The notes under the pieces: model-generated
What the model was told of the DNA's origin: nothing
The model's input: only the letters and a program-made list of their open reading frames with translations
Databases searched by the model: none
Assembly: GCA_043101845.1 (NCBI GenBank)
Contig: JBICHN010000002.1
Coordinates: 496,001-560,000 of the forward strand
Length of the DNA stretch: 64,000 bases
Origin: JBICHN01 sp043101845
GTDB lineage: Bacteria > Planctomycetota > Phycisphaerae > Phycisphaerales > UBA5793
Reading direction: 5' to 3'
Shown here: positions 52,329-61,109 of the stretch, piece by piece
How the letters are laid out: every line of letters starts with the position of its first letter
How positions within the stretch are numbered: position 1 is the stretch's first letter
Made by a program: the position numbers and the translations under genes

Positions 52329-52811
52329 TTACGGCAGGACGGGCATTCCCGTGACCCGCGTTTCGAAGCAGAAGCGGTCCTCGACCCAGCCCTGGACATC
52401 GCAGATCATGCGCTTCGGGTGGTACTTCACTTCCTGACCCAGGAGGATGAGTTCATCGCCGGGAACGACGACGCTGCGGAACTTCGTGTTGTCGATTCCC
52501 GTAAAGCCGACGAACTCGTAGTGAATCCATTCACGGCACTGGAAGAGATACGACGCGATCTGAGCCGCCGCCTCGACCATGAGGACCGCCGGAAGGATGG
52601 GCTCGCCGGGAATGTGGCCTTCGCACCACCATTCGTCGTCGCGGACCCTTCGGGCGGCGACCGCCTGCTTCCAGTCCTCGCTCACATGAATGAAGCGGTC
52701 GATCATCCGCGCGGCGCCGCGCTGCTTGTTGTACTTCTCGATCCCGGCCGCGTCGACCTGGGTATGCGAGAGGTCGAGATGACTGATATCGAACAGCGGT
52801 GGCGCAGCCAT
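52329..52811 (-). CDS. FabZ-like 3-hydroxyacyl-ACP dehydratase family protein
   Basis: 160 aa hotdog fold. The catalytic loop reads CEGHIPGEPILPAVLMVEAAAQIAS, keeping the His and the Glu of FabZ but with Pro-Ala in place of the usual Pro-Gly. The family dehydrates 3-hydroxyacyl-ACP in fatty-acid or polyketide synthesis. Its context (M61 peptidase, histone) gives no pathway, so it may be a secondary or lipid-tail enzyme. Confidence 0.78.
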   Translation of the reverse strand: MAAPPLFDISHLDLSHTQVDAAGIEKYNKQRGAARMIDRFIHVSEDWKQAVAARRVRDDEWWCEGHIPGEPILPAVLMVEAAAQIASYLFQCREWIHYEFVGFTGIDNTKFRSVVVPGDELILLGQEVKYHPKRMICDVQGWVEDRFCFETRVTGMPVLP

Positions 52812-52949
52812 GCTGTAACAGCCCCTGAACGGGTTTGACGCCGGTTCGCCCGCGCCACACTGGCGTGTTTGACGCTCCGGCTGTGGATTGTCGCGTTGCG
52901 ACCGGGACCGACCGCATCGCGAGGCGATCGAAGATCGGGTCGATCGAGG

Positions 52950-53135
52950 TTACGAACCGTCTGACGAGTCGTCGCGCGCCTTGAGGATGTCCTGGCGAAC
53001 CTGGTGGGCCGCGTTCTTGATTTCCTGCATCATCTTCCGGGCCCGCGTGCCGGCGGCCTTGTTGCCACCCTCCGCCTTACGAATGTCCTCTTCCGCATCC
53101 TGCACAAGCTGCTTCAGCCGGTCGTACGCTTCCAT
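52950..53135 (-). CDS. Hc1-like histone H1 family protein
   Basis: 61 aa, very basic and helical. The hallmark segments are YDRLKQLVQDAEEDIRKAEGG and AAGTRARKMMQEIKNAAHQVR, matching the chlamydial/planctomycete Hc1 family that condenses DNA. Short even for the family. A GAGGT SD precedes the ATG. Confidence 0.82.
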   Translation of the reverse strand: MEAYDRLKQLVQDAEEDIRKAEGGNKAAGTRARKMMQEIKNAAHQVRQDILKARDDSSDGS

Positions 53136-53226
53136 GTCGCTACCTCGATTGAGGGGTTCGGAAAGGGTTCAGTCTTGCGTAGGATCGCAGAAATCGCGGT
53201 TCGGGCAAGCGCCAGTGGGGATTTTC

Positions 53227-53802
53227 TCAGGATCGCCCGTCCCCGCGAATCGATTTCACCTCCTGCAGGCAGGCCTTGAACGCGGGATGGGTCGCATCCT
53301 GCAGAAGTTCATAAGTCGCTGATACGCATCCAGTTGTCGTGCATCCGGCATGCTCCGCGCGTCGCCGCGCCGGCTCGATCTGATCAGCCTCACCGGCCGA
53401 AATCGCGTCTTCGACCCAAAATGGCCTCCAACCGCCCCAGACCAGGTCGAGAGCGGTTTGAAGCACGCAGACATGGGCCTCGACGCCCGCGATGAGCACA
53501 TTCGGCCGTTGGGCCGATTCGAGCCAGTCGCGGATGGAGTCGACACACCCGCTGAAGCGTGTCTTCTCGACAACGAGGGTTTCCGACGGCGCGGCGTCGC
53601 GAATCGAGGTTGTTGACCGTCCGAGGCCCTTCACATACTGCTCCGTGACCGCGACTGGCAGGCCGAGATGCCCGGCGACGCGAAGAAGAAACTCCACTCT
53701 GGTGATGAGCCGCGGGGCGTTCACGATCTCGGGGAGGAGTCGCTCCTGGACATCGATCACGAGAAGCGCCGTGTTGTGGGGGGTGAGGCGTGGGATGGGC
53801 AT
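53227..53802 (-). CDS. Isochorismatase-like hydrolase (cysteine hydrolase)
   Basis: 191 aa from ATG 53802. Catalytic Asp in LLVIDVQERL, Lys in VVEKTRFSG and nucleophile Cys in GVEAHVCVLQTAL form the triad. The substrate may be an amide such as nicotinamide or a malonamate; the family is broad. ATG 53802 is chosen because TACGAT ends 8 nt upstream; an earlier in-frame ATG overlaps comEC. Confidence 0.87.
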   Translation of the reverse strand: MPIPRLTPHNTALLVIDVQERLLPEIVNAPRLITRVEFLLRVAGHLGLPVAVTEQYVKGLGRSTTSIRDAAPSETLVVEKTRFSGCVDSIRDWLESAQRPNVLIAGVEAHVCVLQTALDLVWGGWRPFWVEDAISAGEADQIEPARRRAEHAGCTTTGCVSATYELLQDATHPAFKACLQEVKSIRGDGRS

Positions 53803-53810
53803 GGTCCGCC

Positions 53811-53816
53811 ATCGTA
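53811..53816 (-). promoter_or_regulatory. -10 box of the isochorismatase-like gene, leaderless spacing
   Basis: Minus-strand TACGAT ends 8 nt before ATG 53802. No clear -35, no SD. Confidence 0.4.
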
Positions 53817-53827
53817 GGGCTCCGTGC

Positions 53828-56368
53828 TCACGGACGAGGGCCGGGATCGGCATCGCGAAAGGTTTCAACGACGAGTTGGCCATCGCTTCTGATATGCACC
53901 GTGGTCGTTCCGGCCCAGGCGCTCACGAACCGCTGTCGAGACGAGAGCCGCGCCGCCCAGCGGTCGAGCCGAAGGCGACTGTGTCCCGTGCTCTGCAGGA
54001 TGATTTCCGGGTTCACGAGATCGACAAACTCGACGGCATCCTCCGACCAGCTGCCGTGATGCGGCAGCTCGAGGATGTCCGCTCGAATTTGACTTGAGGC
54101 CTCGTTCGTCAGTCGTTCCATCGCCTGTCCGGCGATGTCTCCCGTCAAGAGCGCCGCGCGGCCGGCCGCCTCTATCCGAATCACCGCCGAGGAGTCATTG
54201 TCGGTTGAGTGCGTCGTCCCCTCTTCGGGCGCGAGCCATTCGAGCGTCGCGTCTCCGAGGTTCATCCGGTGTCCCGCGGAGACCACGCGGACCGTGACGC
54301 CGAGCAGCGCCGTTTCATCGAGCAGCGTGGCGACCGGGCTCAGCGGATCCGCGTCGGCCTGGTCGATCATCGGCGGCGTCACGAGCAACTCCCGCACGCC
54401 CATGCTCGCCATGACCTCGACCGCGGCGGCGAAGTGATCGATGTCGGCGTGGCTCAGGATCATGGTCCGCACGCGGAGAATACCCTGTCGTCGGAGCGTG
54501 GGTGTGATGAGCGTGTCCCCGATCGCGAAGTAGCTGCCCGAGCCGGCGTCGAAGATCGCCGCCTCGCCGCGCGACTCGATGACATAACACGACCCGTTCC
54601 CGACCGCGAGCATGGTGAGCCGCGCGGCGTCCCGTTCGAACCGCGGAACCGGCGACCAGGACGGCAAGGTGAGCCAGACGGCGATCGCCGCGACGACTCC
54701 GGACCGCACCCATCGCGCGCGGCGTCGAGGCGCCGGTGACACGATGATCCACGCTGCGGCCAGAGTCGCGATCGTCGTCCAGCCGAGGCTCGGATGACCG
54801 ACCACAATCGAACTCAATGGAAGTTCGTCGAGGCGCACGACGAGCCCGATCAGACCATCCGTGAAGATGGACAACACCGGGGCGAGGAGGACGCCGACGC
54901 TGGGGAACGCGACGGCGGTCAGGGCCTTGATGTAACCCGCGGGCAGGATGACCCCGATCAGTGGCAGCGCCGCGAGCGAGATCACCGGGGCGAGCGGGCA
55001 GACGATTCCGAAGTGATACGCCACGAGCGGCAGACTGATCACCCACGCGACGAGCGTCGCGGCGATCGTGGTCTTGACCGCGGACCAGAGCATTTCCGGC
55101 GCCGACAGCCGTTCGAATTCCTCCCGCTCCCCGAACAGTTTCTCGCGCATCGGCTCGGTGAGCGTAATGAGCGCGAGCACGACGCCGAAGCTCAATTGAA
55201 ATCCGGGCGCGAGCAGTTCGGACGGGCGCCACGCGAGCAGCGCGATCGCCGCGAGCGCAAGCACATTGACTGAATTCATCCGGCGTCCGGTGAGATCCGC
55301 GAGCAGGAACGCGATCATCATCACGCCCGCTCGCCAGACCGGAATGCGGCCCGGGAGAAGGAGGAGATAGCTCACGATGAGCAGAATGAGCGCGAGCCGT
55401 TCGAGCGTCGTGCTTCGGCTTATGCCTCTCAGCACGAGCGTCGCGACAAGCGCGAGCATCGTGAGATGGAGGCCGGAGATCGACAAGAGGTGCGCGAGTC
55501 CGATGCGCTGGAAGGCCTGGTCGAGTCCCGACAGCCCGGGCCCTCGATCCCCCAGGAGGAGCGCCGCGAGGAGCGCGTCGCGACGGGCGGTCGGACTCGA
55601 GGTGAGATCCTGCAGGATCCACCCGGCGGCGCGATCTCGAATCGCCGCCCGCCATCGGCGCCAGCGCCAGTCGAAGGTGGGCGTGAAGCCGAGTTCAACG
55701 ACATTCCGGCGCGTGTCGGACTCAAGAATTCCGGCGAGGCCCTGCACGCGGGCCAGACGGTTTCGATCGAACTCACCTTCGTTTCGCGCCGAGGGAAACG
55801 GGGAGAGCATGCCTTCGACGATCATTCGATCTCCGACACGCCAGTGGTAGACCGGCTCGGCGACGCGGACGAGAACCGCGCCGGTCATCGGTTGAGTTGA
55901 GGCGGCGTCGCCGTGAGCGCTCTCGACCTCGAACTGGAAGTAGGTGAGCGGACCCTGGTGCCCGAACTTCGCCATCGAGCCGCCGGACGCGGTCTTGATC
56001 ACCGGTGGGGTTCGAATGCGGCCTTCGAGACGCCAGAGTTCCTCGCCGGCGCGGATGTAGGCGGTGAGATCGCTCCGCGCCACCTGATCGGCGTAGGACG
56101 ACATGCGCGCCGCCGCGAGCGCGAGCGTCGCGAGGCCGAGCGACAGCGCCGCCACGCCCGTTGGCCAGACCGGCGGCGCCATTCGGCGCGCGACCATCCA
56201 TACCGCGAGACCGACCGCGGCGACGCCCAGCCAAGTCCATGCGACGAGCCGGCCGTCTCCGACGAGCCCGAACGACATGCCCGCGACCACAAGGATTGCG
56301 GCGACAAGCGGGCGATACGACCCGGGGCGCGCGTCTTCTCCGCTCCGAATGGCGTCGGTGTCAGTCAT
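53828..56368 (-). CDS. comEC: ComEC/Rec2-type DNA uptake channel
   Basis: 846 aa. An N-terminal OB-like DUF4131 region (VRVAEPVYHWRVGDRMIVEG) is followed by a multi-TM competence domain starting with FQRIGLAHLLSISGLHLTML, the conserved ComEC motif (about 295). The C-terminal MBL-fold domain (ILSHADIDHFAAAVEV, LPHHGSWSEDAVEF) probably has nuclease activity. It would carry single-stranded DNA across the inner membrane. Other competence genes are not in this window. Confidence 0.92.
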   Translation of the reverse strand: MTDTDAIRSGEDARPGSYRPLVAAILVVAGMSFGLVGDGRLVAWTWLGVAAVGLAVWMVARRMAPPVWPTGVAALSLGLATLALAAARMSSYADQVARSDLTAYIRAGEELWRLEGRIRTPPVIKTASGGSMAKFGHQGPLTYFQFEVESAHGDAASTQPMTGAVLVRVAEPVYHWRVGDRMIVEGMLSPFPSARNEGEFDRNRLARVQGLAGILESDTRRNVVELGFTPTFDWRWRRWRAAIRDRAAGWILQDLTSSPTARRDALLAALLLGDRGPGLSGLDQAFQRIGLAHLLSISGLHLTMLALVATLVLRGISRSTTLERLALILLIVSYLLLLPGRIPVWRAGVMMIAFLLADLTGRRMNSVNVLALAAIALLAWRPSELLAPGFQLSFGVVLALITLTEPMREKLFGEREEFERLSAPEMLWSAVKTTIAATLVAWVISLPLVAYHFGIVCPLAPVISLAALPLIGVILPAGYIKALTAVAFPSVGVLLAPVLSIFTDGLIGLVVRLDELPLSSIVVGHPSLGWTTIATLAAAWIIVSPAPRRRARWVRSGVVAAIAVWLTLPSWSPVPRFERDAARLTMLAVGNGSCYVIESRGEAAIFDAGSGSYFAIGDTLITPTLRRQGILRVRTMILSHADIDHFAAAVEVMASMGVRELLVTPPMIDQADADPLSPVATLLDETALLGVTVRVVSAGHRMNLGDATLEWLAPEEGTTHSTDNDSSAVIRIEAAGRAALLTGDIAGQAMERLTNEASSQIRADILELPHHGSWSEDAVEFVDLVNPEIILQSTGHSRLRLDRWAARLSSRQRFVSAWAGTTTVHIRSDGQLVVETFRDADPGPRP

Positions 56369-56489
56369 TCACAAGAACATGGTACTGGATAACGCTGGAA
56401 TGGGCATATCCCAGCGCCGGTTGAGAGCCTCCGCGGGACCAGCCCGACTCCGTCGCTCGACCGTGGAACGGAGTAAGTGGCCACCTCGC

Positions 56490-56495
56490 TAGACT
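56490..56495 (+). promoter_or_regulatory. -10 box upstream of the HIT-like gene, leaderless spacing
   Basis: TAGACT ends 9 nt before ATG 56505. No clear -35, no SD. Confidence 0.4.
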
Positions 56496-56504
56496 TATGG
56501 TGGC

Positions 56505-56945
56505 ATGCCAACGCTCATTCATCAGCGTGTTGACGCGGCTCGACGAGGAGAGAATCCGACCGTCATCACTCGCCTGCCGGCCGGATGGGCCGTCCTGGGC
56601 GACGCCCAGGTGCTTCGAGGATACTGCCTGCTTCTGCCCGATCCGGTCGTGGCGTCTCTCAATGATCTACGAGGGCCGTCGCGCGCGAAATTCCTCAACG
56701 ACATGACGCGGCTCGGAGACGCGTTGCTCACCGTCACGGGCGCGGCGCGCATCAACTATGAGATCCTCGGCAACCTCGAACCGGCGCTCCACGCGCATGT
56801 CGTCCCGCGATACGCGGATGAGCCCGACGACACGCGCACGAAGCCGTTCTGGTTCTACGACTGGTCGGCGGCGCCGGCGTTCGATGCCGAGCGGGACGCT
56901 GAACTCATGACCGTCCTGAGAAACGAATTGGAACGAGTATCGTGA
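56505..56945 (+). CDS. HIT superfamily protein with altered histidine triad
   Basis: 146 aa. The triad region reads PALHAHVVPRYADE (about 91-104), aligned with the HVHFHIIPK of the window's other HIT protein. The first His is Ala, while the second (predicted nucleophile) and third are kept. The N-terminal part fits the HIT core (GWAVLGDAQVLRGYCLLLPD). It may be a diadenosine polyphosphate hydrolase. The stop overlaps the next gene's GTG by 4 bp. Confidence 0.78.
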   Translation: MPTLIHQRVDAARRGENPTVITRLPAGWAVLGDAQVLRGYCLLLPDPVVASLNDLRGPSRAKFLNDMTRLGDALLTVTGAARINYEILGNLEPALHAHVVPRYADEPDDTRTKPFWFYDWSAAPAFDAERDAELMTVLRNELERVS

Positions 56946-57520
56946 CGACGCCAGACGATTCGAATGCGAGTATCGCAGAGTTGACGCTCGAGAGTGTGAT
57001 CCGCCGATTCCGCGCACAGAAGAAGCTGGCGGAACGCGCCATTGAGCAGCTGTCGGACGACCAGCTTCGAATCTCGCTGCACAACGAAACGAACAGTGTC
57101 GCGGTCATCATGAAGCACATGGCCGGCAATATGATCTCCCGCTGGACGGACTTTCTGAGCAGTGACGGCGAAAAGCCCGATCGCGACCGCGACGCTGAAT
57201 TCGTCGACGATTTTGACTCACGCGCCGACATGATGAAGTACTGGGAGCGCGGCTGGTCCCGGTTATTCAAGGCGCTCGAGGACCTCAAGCCGGGGGACCT
57301 CCGACGGCTCGTCACGATTCGTGGCCATGAGCACACCGTTATCGAGGCGATTCATCGTCAACTCGATCACTACGGGTACCACATCGGCCAGATCGTGTTG
57401 ACCGCCCGGATGGTCATCGGCGACGGGGCATGGGAAACGCTCAGCATCGCGCGAGGCGCGTCGGAGCAATACAACCAGCAGCACTGGAAGGGCGGGGCGC
57501 CGGAACGCCGCGCGAACTAA
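56942..57520 (+). CDS. DinB-like protein (DUF1572)
   Basis: 192 aa four-helix bundle of the DinB/YfiT superfamily. Metal-ligand His residues are visible in VAVIMKHMAGNM and HRQLDHYGYHIGQI, with WTDFLSSDGEKPDRDRDAEF between. DUF1572 members are probably metal-dependent enzymes of thiol metabolism. It starts with GTG overlapping the HIT-like gene, so it is coupled to it. Its end overlaps the glycosyltransferase gene by 4 bp on the opposite strand. Confidence 0.85.
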   Translation: MTTPDDSNASIAELTLESVIRRFRAQKKLAERAIEQLSDDQLRISLHNETNSVAVIMKHMAGNMISRWTDFLSSDGEKPDRDRDAEFVDDFDSRADMMKYWERGWSRLFKALEDLKPGDLRRLVTIRGHEHTVIEAIHRQLDHYGYHIGQIVLTARMVIGDGAWETLSIARGASEQYNQQHWKGGAPERRAN

Positions 57521-58293
57521 CCGTCTGCGCCCGGATTCGTGGCAAGTGTAATCGTCGACGATTGACTCGCGCCGCCCGCGCGATCCGGTCGCCACCCGAA
57601 GCGCACCGCCAGGATCGTCCACACAATCTTCCACCCCGCCTTGACGGCGCCGGCGACGGACCCGCTGATCTTGCTCGTTCCAAAGCGACGGCGATGGTAG
57701 GGTACATCGACTTCGGCCACGCGCAGACCGAGAATGGCGGCTTTCGCCTGCATCTCGACCGTCCATCCCCAGGTTCGATCGCGCATTTCGAGTCGCTCAT
57801 ACGCCGGAAGTCGAATCACCCGCATGGGACCGAGGTCCGAGAATCGGCGGCCGGTGGTGAGCCAGATCATGGTGGTGGCGGTGCGGTTGCCGAAGCGCTG
57901 GATGAAGTTGAGCGCTCCGCGCTCGGCGAACCGCGGTCGACATCCGACCACGAGGTCGTGGCCGTCGAGGGCCTCGATGAGCGGCTCGAGTTCGCAGGGC
58001 AGGTTGGACAGATCCGCGTCGATAAAGGCGATCGCTTCGGTCGGATCGTCGTGTGCGGTGATCCATGAAATGGCGGCAAGGCAGGCGCCCCCGTAACCTC
58101 GGCGCGGCTCGCGGATCACGATGGCTCCCCGCGCGGCGGCGAGGGTGGGGGTCTCGTCCTCCGACCCGTTGTCGCCCACGACGACATGGCGAATCACGCC
58201 GCGCTCCCGCAGCCGATCAAGGCCATCGAAGAGCGGACCAATGTTCTCCGCCTCGTTGAGCATCGGTATGACGAGGTCGACCACCGGGGACAT
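57517..58293 (-). CDS. Family-2 glycosyltransferase
   Basis: 258 aa GT-A fold. PMLNEAENIGPLFDGL at the start, FIDADLSNLP (DxD-like metal motif, about 90), then MRDRTWGWTVEMQAKAA and EVDVPYHRRRFGTSKISG, as in dolichol-phosphate/undecaprenyl-phosphate sugar transferases. No C-terminal TM. It likely loads a sugar on a polyprenyl carrier. TATCGT ends 6 nt before the ATG. Confidence 0.87.
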   Translation of the reverse strand: MSPVVDLVIPMLNEAENIGPLFDGLDRLRERGVIRHVVVGDNGSEDETPTLAAARGAIVIREPRRGYGGACLAAISWITAHDDPTEAIAFIDADLSNLPCELEPLIEALDGHDLVVGCRPRFAERGALNFIQRFGNRTATTMIWLTTGRRFSDLGPMRVIRLPAYERLEMRDRTWGWTVEMQAKAAILGLRVAEVDVPYHRRRFGTSKISGSVAGAVKAGWKIVWTILAVRFGWRPDRAGGASQSSTITLATNPGADG

Positions 58294-58299
58294 CGGCGA

Positions 58300-58305
58300 A
58301 CGATA
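58300..58305 (-). promoter_or_regulatory. -10 box of the glycosyltransferase gene, leaderless spacing
   Basis: Minus-strand TATCGT ends 6 nt before ATG 58293. No clear -35, no SD. Confidence 0.4.
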
Positions 58306-58356
58306 CGGTCGAGCCGCCCGCCGGGTTCATCAGAGACTGTGGAAACGGCGCATGAG

Positions 58357-58386
58357 AAAGGGCGAACGCCGCCGCGTTCGCCCTTT
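58357..58386 (-). terminator. Terminator of the DUF5117 metalloprotease gene
   Basis: AAAGGGCGAACGC (58357-58369) and GCGTTCGCCCTTT (58374-58386) make a perfect 13-bp stem with a 4-nt loop, 38 bp after the minus-strand stop. Confidence 0.75.
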
Positions 58387-58424
58387 GAAACATGGGTGGA
58401 TGATCAGTCAGGTTGAGGAACTGA

Positions 58425-61109
58425 TCAGACGCCGTTGTAAATCTCGACCGATTCGAGCGACGACTTCAGTCGCGCCTGACATTCCGTCAGGTGAGCGCGG
58501 GTGTAGTCGTCGAGTTTCGCCGCACGATCGGATTCCAGAAGCTGGGTGATCCGTTCGTGGAGTCGACGCTGCCACTCGAGGGCGATCGACTGGACGGCGC
58601 GGGGCGGCGCGTACCAGCCGTTCGCCTGCTGCAGGTCGACGAGCATCATGATGTATTCACGCTGCAGATTGCGTCGCAACGAGGAGATCATCGGCTGGCG
58701 GTTCGAGAAGTCGCCTTTGAAGGCTTCATCGGACAACGCCTCCGCCCAGATCGACTCCGACACCGTGTTCATGAACTCGGGCACCGTAAAGGCGTCCTGG
58801 CTCACCGGGGTGAGATACTCGTTGTCATACACACGGGTCAATCGCGTCGGATTGAGCAGCGAACTCAAGAGACCGATCTGCACCGCCATGACCTCATCGT
58901 GAACCGGGAACTCCGGCGATCCGCCGTAGTTACCCCAATGGTTCATCTTGTCGGTCGCAAGGTACTGCAGCAATTCAGGATCGAGTCCAAACGCGTCGTC
59001 CTTGAAGGCGTTCTCGAGAACGAATGCAAGCGCTTCGCGCTGCTTGGCGGCCTCGACGGGGATCTGCGGCGGTCGAGCGTTCGGATCGCCCTTGCGATCT
59101 CGATGGACATAAGTGCCGCCGATGAATCGGGCGGTCATCGCCGAAGCGCTTGCCTGCTGATAGAGCAGCATCGAGAAGAATGACCGCGCCGGGTGCCACG
59201 CCTCGCCATCCTTGACGGCGCGGTCGAGCAACTCGGCCCGGAGCCGCTTGATCTGCGCGATCTGCCGGTGCGCGTAATTGATCGGATCCTTGCCGAGGTC
59301 GAATCGACGAACGAGCGGATCCGGACCCGCGGCGTCTTCGTCGGTCGCGTACTGGAGTCCATCTTCCGCGACGCGACTCGCGATCTCGCCGAGTTTCTCC
59401 GTTTCCGGGGTGTAGCCGTACTCAATGACCCAATAGTCGTACGGTCCGATGACCGGGGTCACCCAGTCACCCTGACTCGCGGTGTCCGGATTGATGTTGA
59501 GCGGGTTGTAATCCATCACGGAGCCAACCTGCGCCTCGCCAACACCGGCGTTGAGGTCCTCGAGTGATTTCCAGGTTGAGGCCTTGAAGTTGTGCCGCAG
59601 CCCAAGTGTGTGCCCGACCTCGTGCGCCACGATCTCCTTGATCACCTGAGCGACGAAGCGCTCGGGGAGCCCATCGATGAGTTCCTGATCGGAGTACGAC
59701 GCGGCCTCCACATGCGCCTGCATGGCCAGACGGGCGAGGTTCAACTGGTGCGCCTTGCCCGCGGCGAGGTTGCAGTACCGATTCTGCTGGACGACCCGCG
59801 CGAGAATCGAGCCGGGCTCGTCGGAATTCAGATCGTGAATGAGACCTGACTGCGGCGAACCGAGCCGGTCCGTGCCTTCCGGCTGCGCGCGGCCGGCGAG
59901 TCGGACGCTCGGATCCCAATTCGGGTGCGCGTCGAGCCAGGCCTTCGCCTCCGGGGTGGCGTCCTCCACCGGCAACGCCGCGATCATGCGCTCGTAGTCG
60001 AGCGCGTAGAACCGGATCATCGAGTCGTCGAAGATGATGTCCGCGTCGAGAATCTCACCGGTCTCGGGGTTCGCCCGGCTCGGCCCCATGGCGAACGCGT
60101 CTTCCGAGGTAATCCATCGGAAGAAGTTGTACCGGACATCCTCCGGATCGAGATCCATGTAGGCGCCCGTTTTCGCATCCTGCTGACGCACTTCGATGGC
60201 GCCGTCGATTCCGATCTCGCGGTACGCCTTGTTCCACTCGAGAATGCCGTCCCGCACATAGCGGCGATACTTCACGGGTACCGTGTGCTCGATGTAGAAG
60301 ATGATGGGCTTCTCGGGCGGCGACAACGGCAGCGAGGGGTCGCGCTTCTTGAGATTCCAGCGGTTGATGTAACGGACGAACTGTTTCCCGTCGGTCGAAT
60401 CCTTCGCGAAGTCCTTGAACACGGTCATGAAGTACCCGAGACGCTCGTCCGCCTCGCGCGGCTGGTAGTCTGTGCGCGGCACATCGCTGATGGAATAGTG
60501 AATCCGCGTCAACCGGCCATCGGGACCGGGCCCTTCGAACTCGATCTCGAGATTCTGCGGGAAGGCCTTCGTCTCCTCGATCGTCGTCAGACGGAAATCG
60601 AGCGGAAGCGCGAATCGACCGGACTGCCCCACGAGCAACTGATCGAGGTCGATGACCGGCCCGCCGCCGGGCCCCATCGTGATGATCGGGACCGACAGAA
60701 TGACGCGATCCGAGTAGGTTCGCTTGACGGATTGCTCGATCTGCTCCTGGCCGCGCGCCTGGTACTGGAGTTCCGGCTCCATAAGGACGAGCTGATCGTT
60801 CACCTGTCGCCAGTAGCAATACACCTGGTTCCACTGCCACCCGGTGAAGTAGCTGCCGCCGGAAATCGAACTCGCGACGAAGATCTTCTGGCCCGCGAAG
60901 TTGCGGGGCAGTTCGGCGAGGAGCTGATTCTTGTCGTCCTGGCGATAGATCGTGTACATCGACGGGGCGCCGTCGGCGGTCGAAATGACCTTGCGATAGT
61001 CCTTCGAGACTTCCTCGAACGGCGGGAAGTCGCGCGCTCCGGCGTCCGTCGCGGCGAAGAGAGCCGCGCCGGCCGACGCCGCGATCAGAGTCTGCGTGAT
61101 TCGTCGCAC
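58425..61109 (-). CDS. Secreted zinc metalloprotease (DUF5117/DUF4953 family)
   Basis: 894 aa from GTG 61109, fixed by AAAGGAG 8 nt upstream. Signal peptide TLIAASAGAALFAATDAGA. An N-terminal beta domain includes FVASSISGGSYFTGWQWN. The zincin site is IVAHEVGHTLGLRHNFKAST (about 495), with HExxHxxGxxH giving all three His ligands, and VGSVMDYNPLN supplies the Met-turn. The family occurs widely in Bacteroidota and Planctomycetota as large exported proteases. Single-gene transcript ended by a strong hairpin. Confidence 0.9.
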   Translation of the reverse strand: MRRITQTLIAASAGAALFAATDAGARDFPPFEEVSKDYRKVISTADGAPSMYTIYRQDDKNQLLAELPRNFAGQKIFVASSISGGSYFTGWQWNQVYCYWRQVNDQLVLMEPELQYQARGQEQIEQSVKRTYSDRVILSVPIITMGPGGGPVIDLDQLLVGQSGRFALPLDFRLTTIEETKAFPQNLEIEFEGPGPDGRLTRIHYSISDVPRTDYQPREADERLGYFMTVFKDFAKDSTDGKQFVRYINRWNLKKRDPSLPLSPPEKPIIFYIEHTVPVKYRRYVRDGILEWNKAYREIGIDGAIEVRQQDAKTGAYMDLDPEDVRYNFFRWITSEDAFAMGPSRANPETGEILDADIIFDDSMIRFYALDYERMIAALPVEDATPEAKAWLDAHPNWDPSVRLAGRAQPEGTDRLGSPQSGLIHDLNSDEPGSILARVVQQNRYCNLAAGKAHQLNLARLAMQAHVEAASYSDQELIDGLPERFVAQVIKEIVAHEVGHTLGLRHNFKASTWKSLEDLNAGVGEAQVGSVMDYNPLNINPDTASQGDWVTPVIGPYDYWVIEYGYTPETEKLGEIASRVAEDGLQYATDEDAAGPDPLVRRFDLGKDPINYAHRQIAQIKRLRAELLDRAVKDGEAWHPARSFFSMLLYQQASASAMTARFIGGTYVHRDRKGDPNARPPQIPVEAAKQREALAFVLENAFKDDAFGLDPELLQYLATDKMNHWGNYGGSPEFPVHDEVMAVQIGLLSSLLNPTRLTRVYDNEYLTPVSQDAFTVPEFMNTVSESIWAEALSDEAFKGDFSNRQPMISSLRRNLQREYIMMLVDLQQANGWYAPPRAVQSIALEWQRRLHERITQLLESDRAAKLDDYTRAHLTECQARLKSSLESVEIYNGV

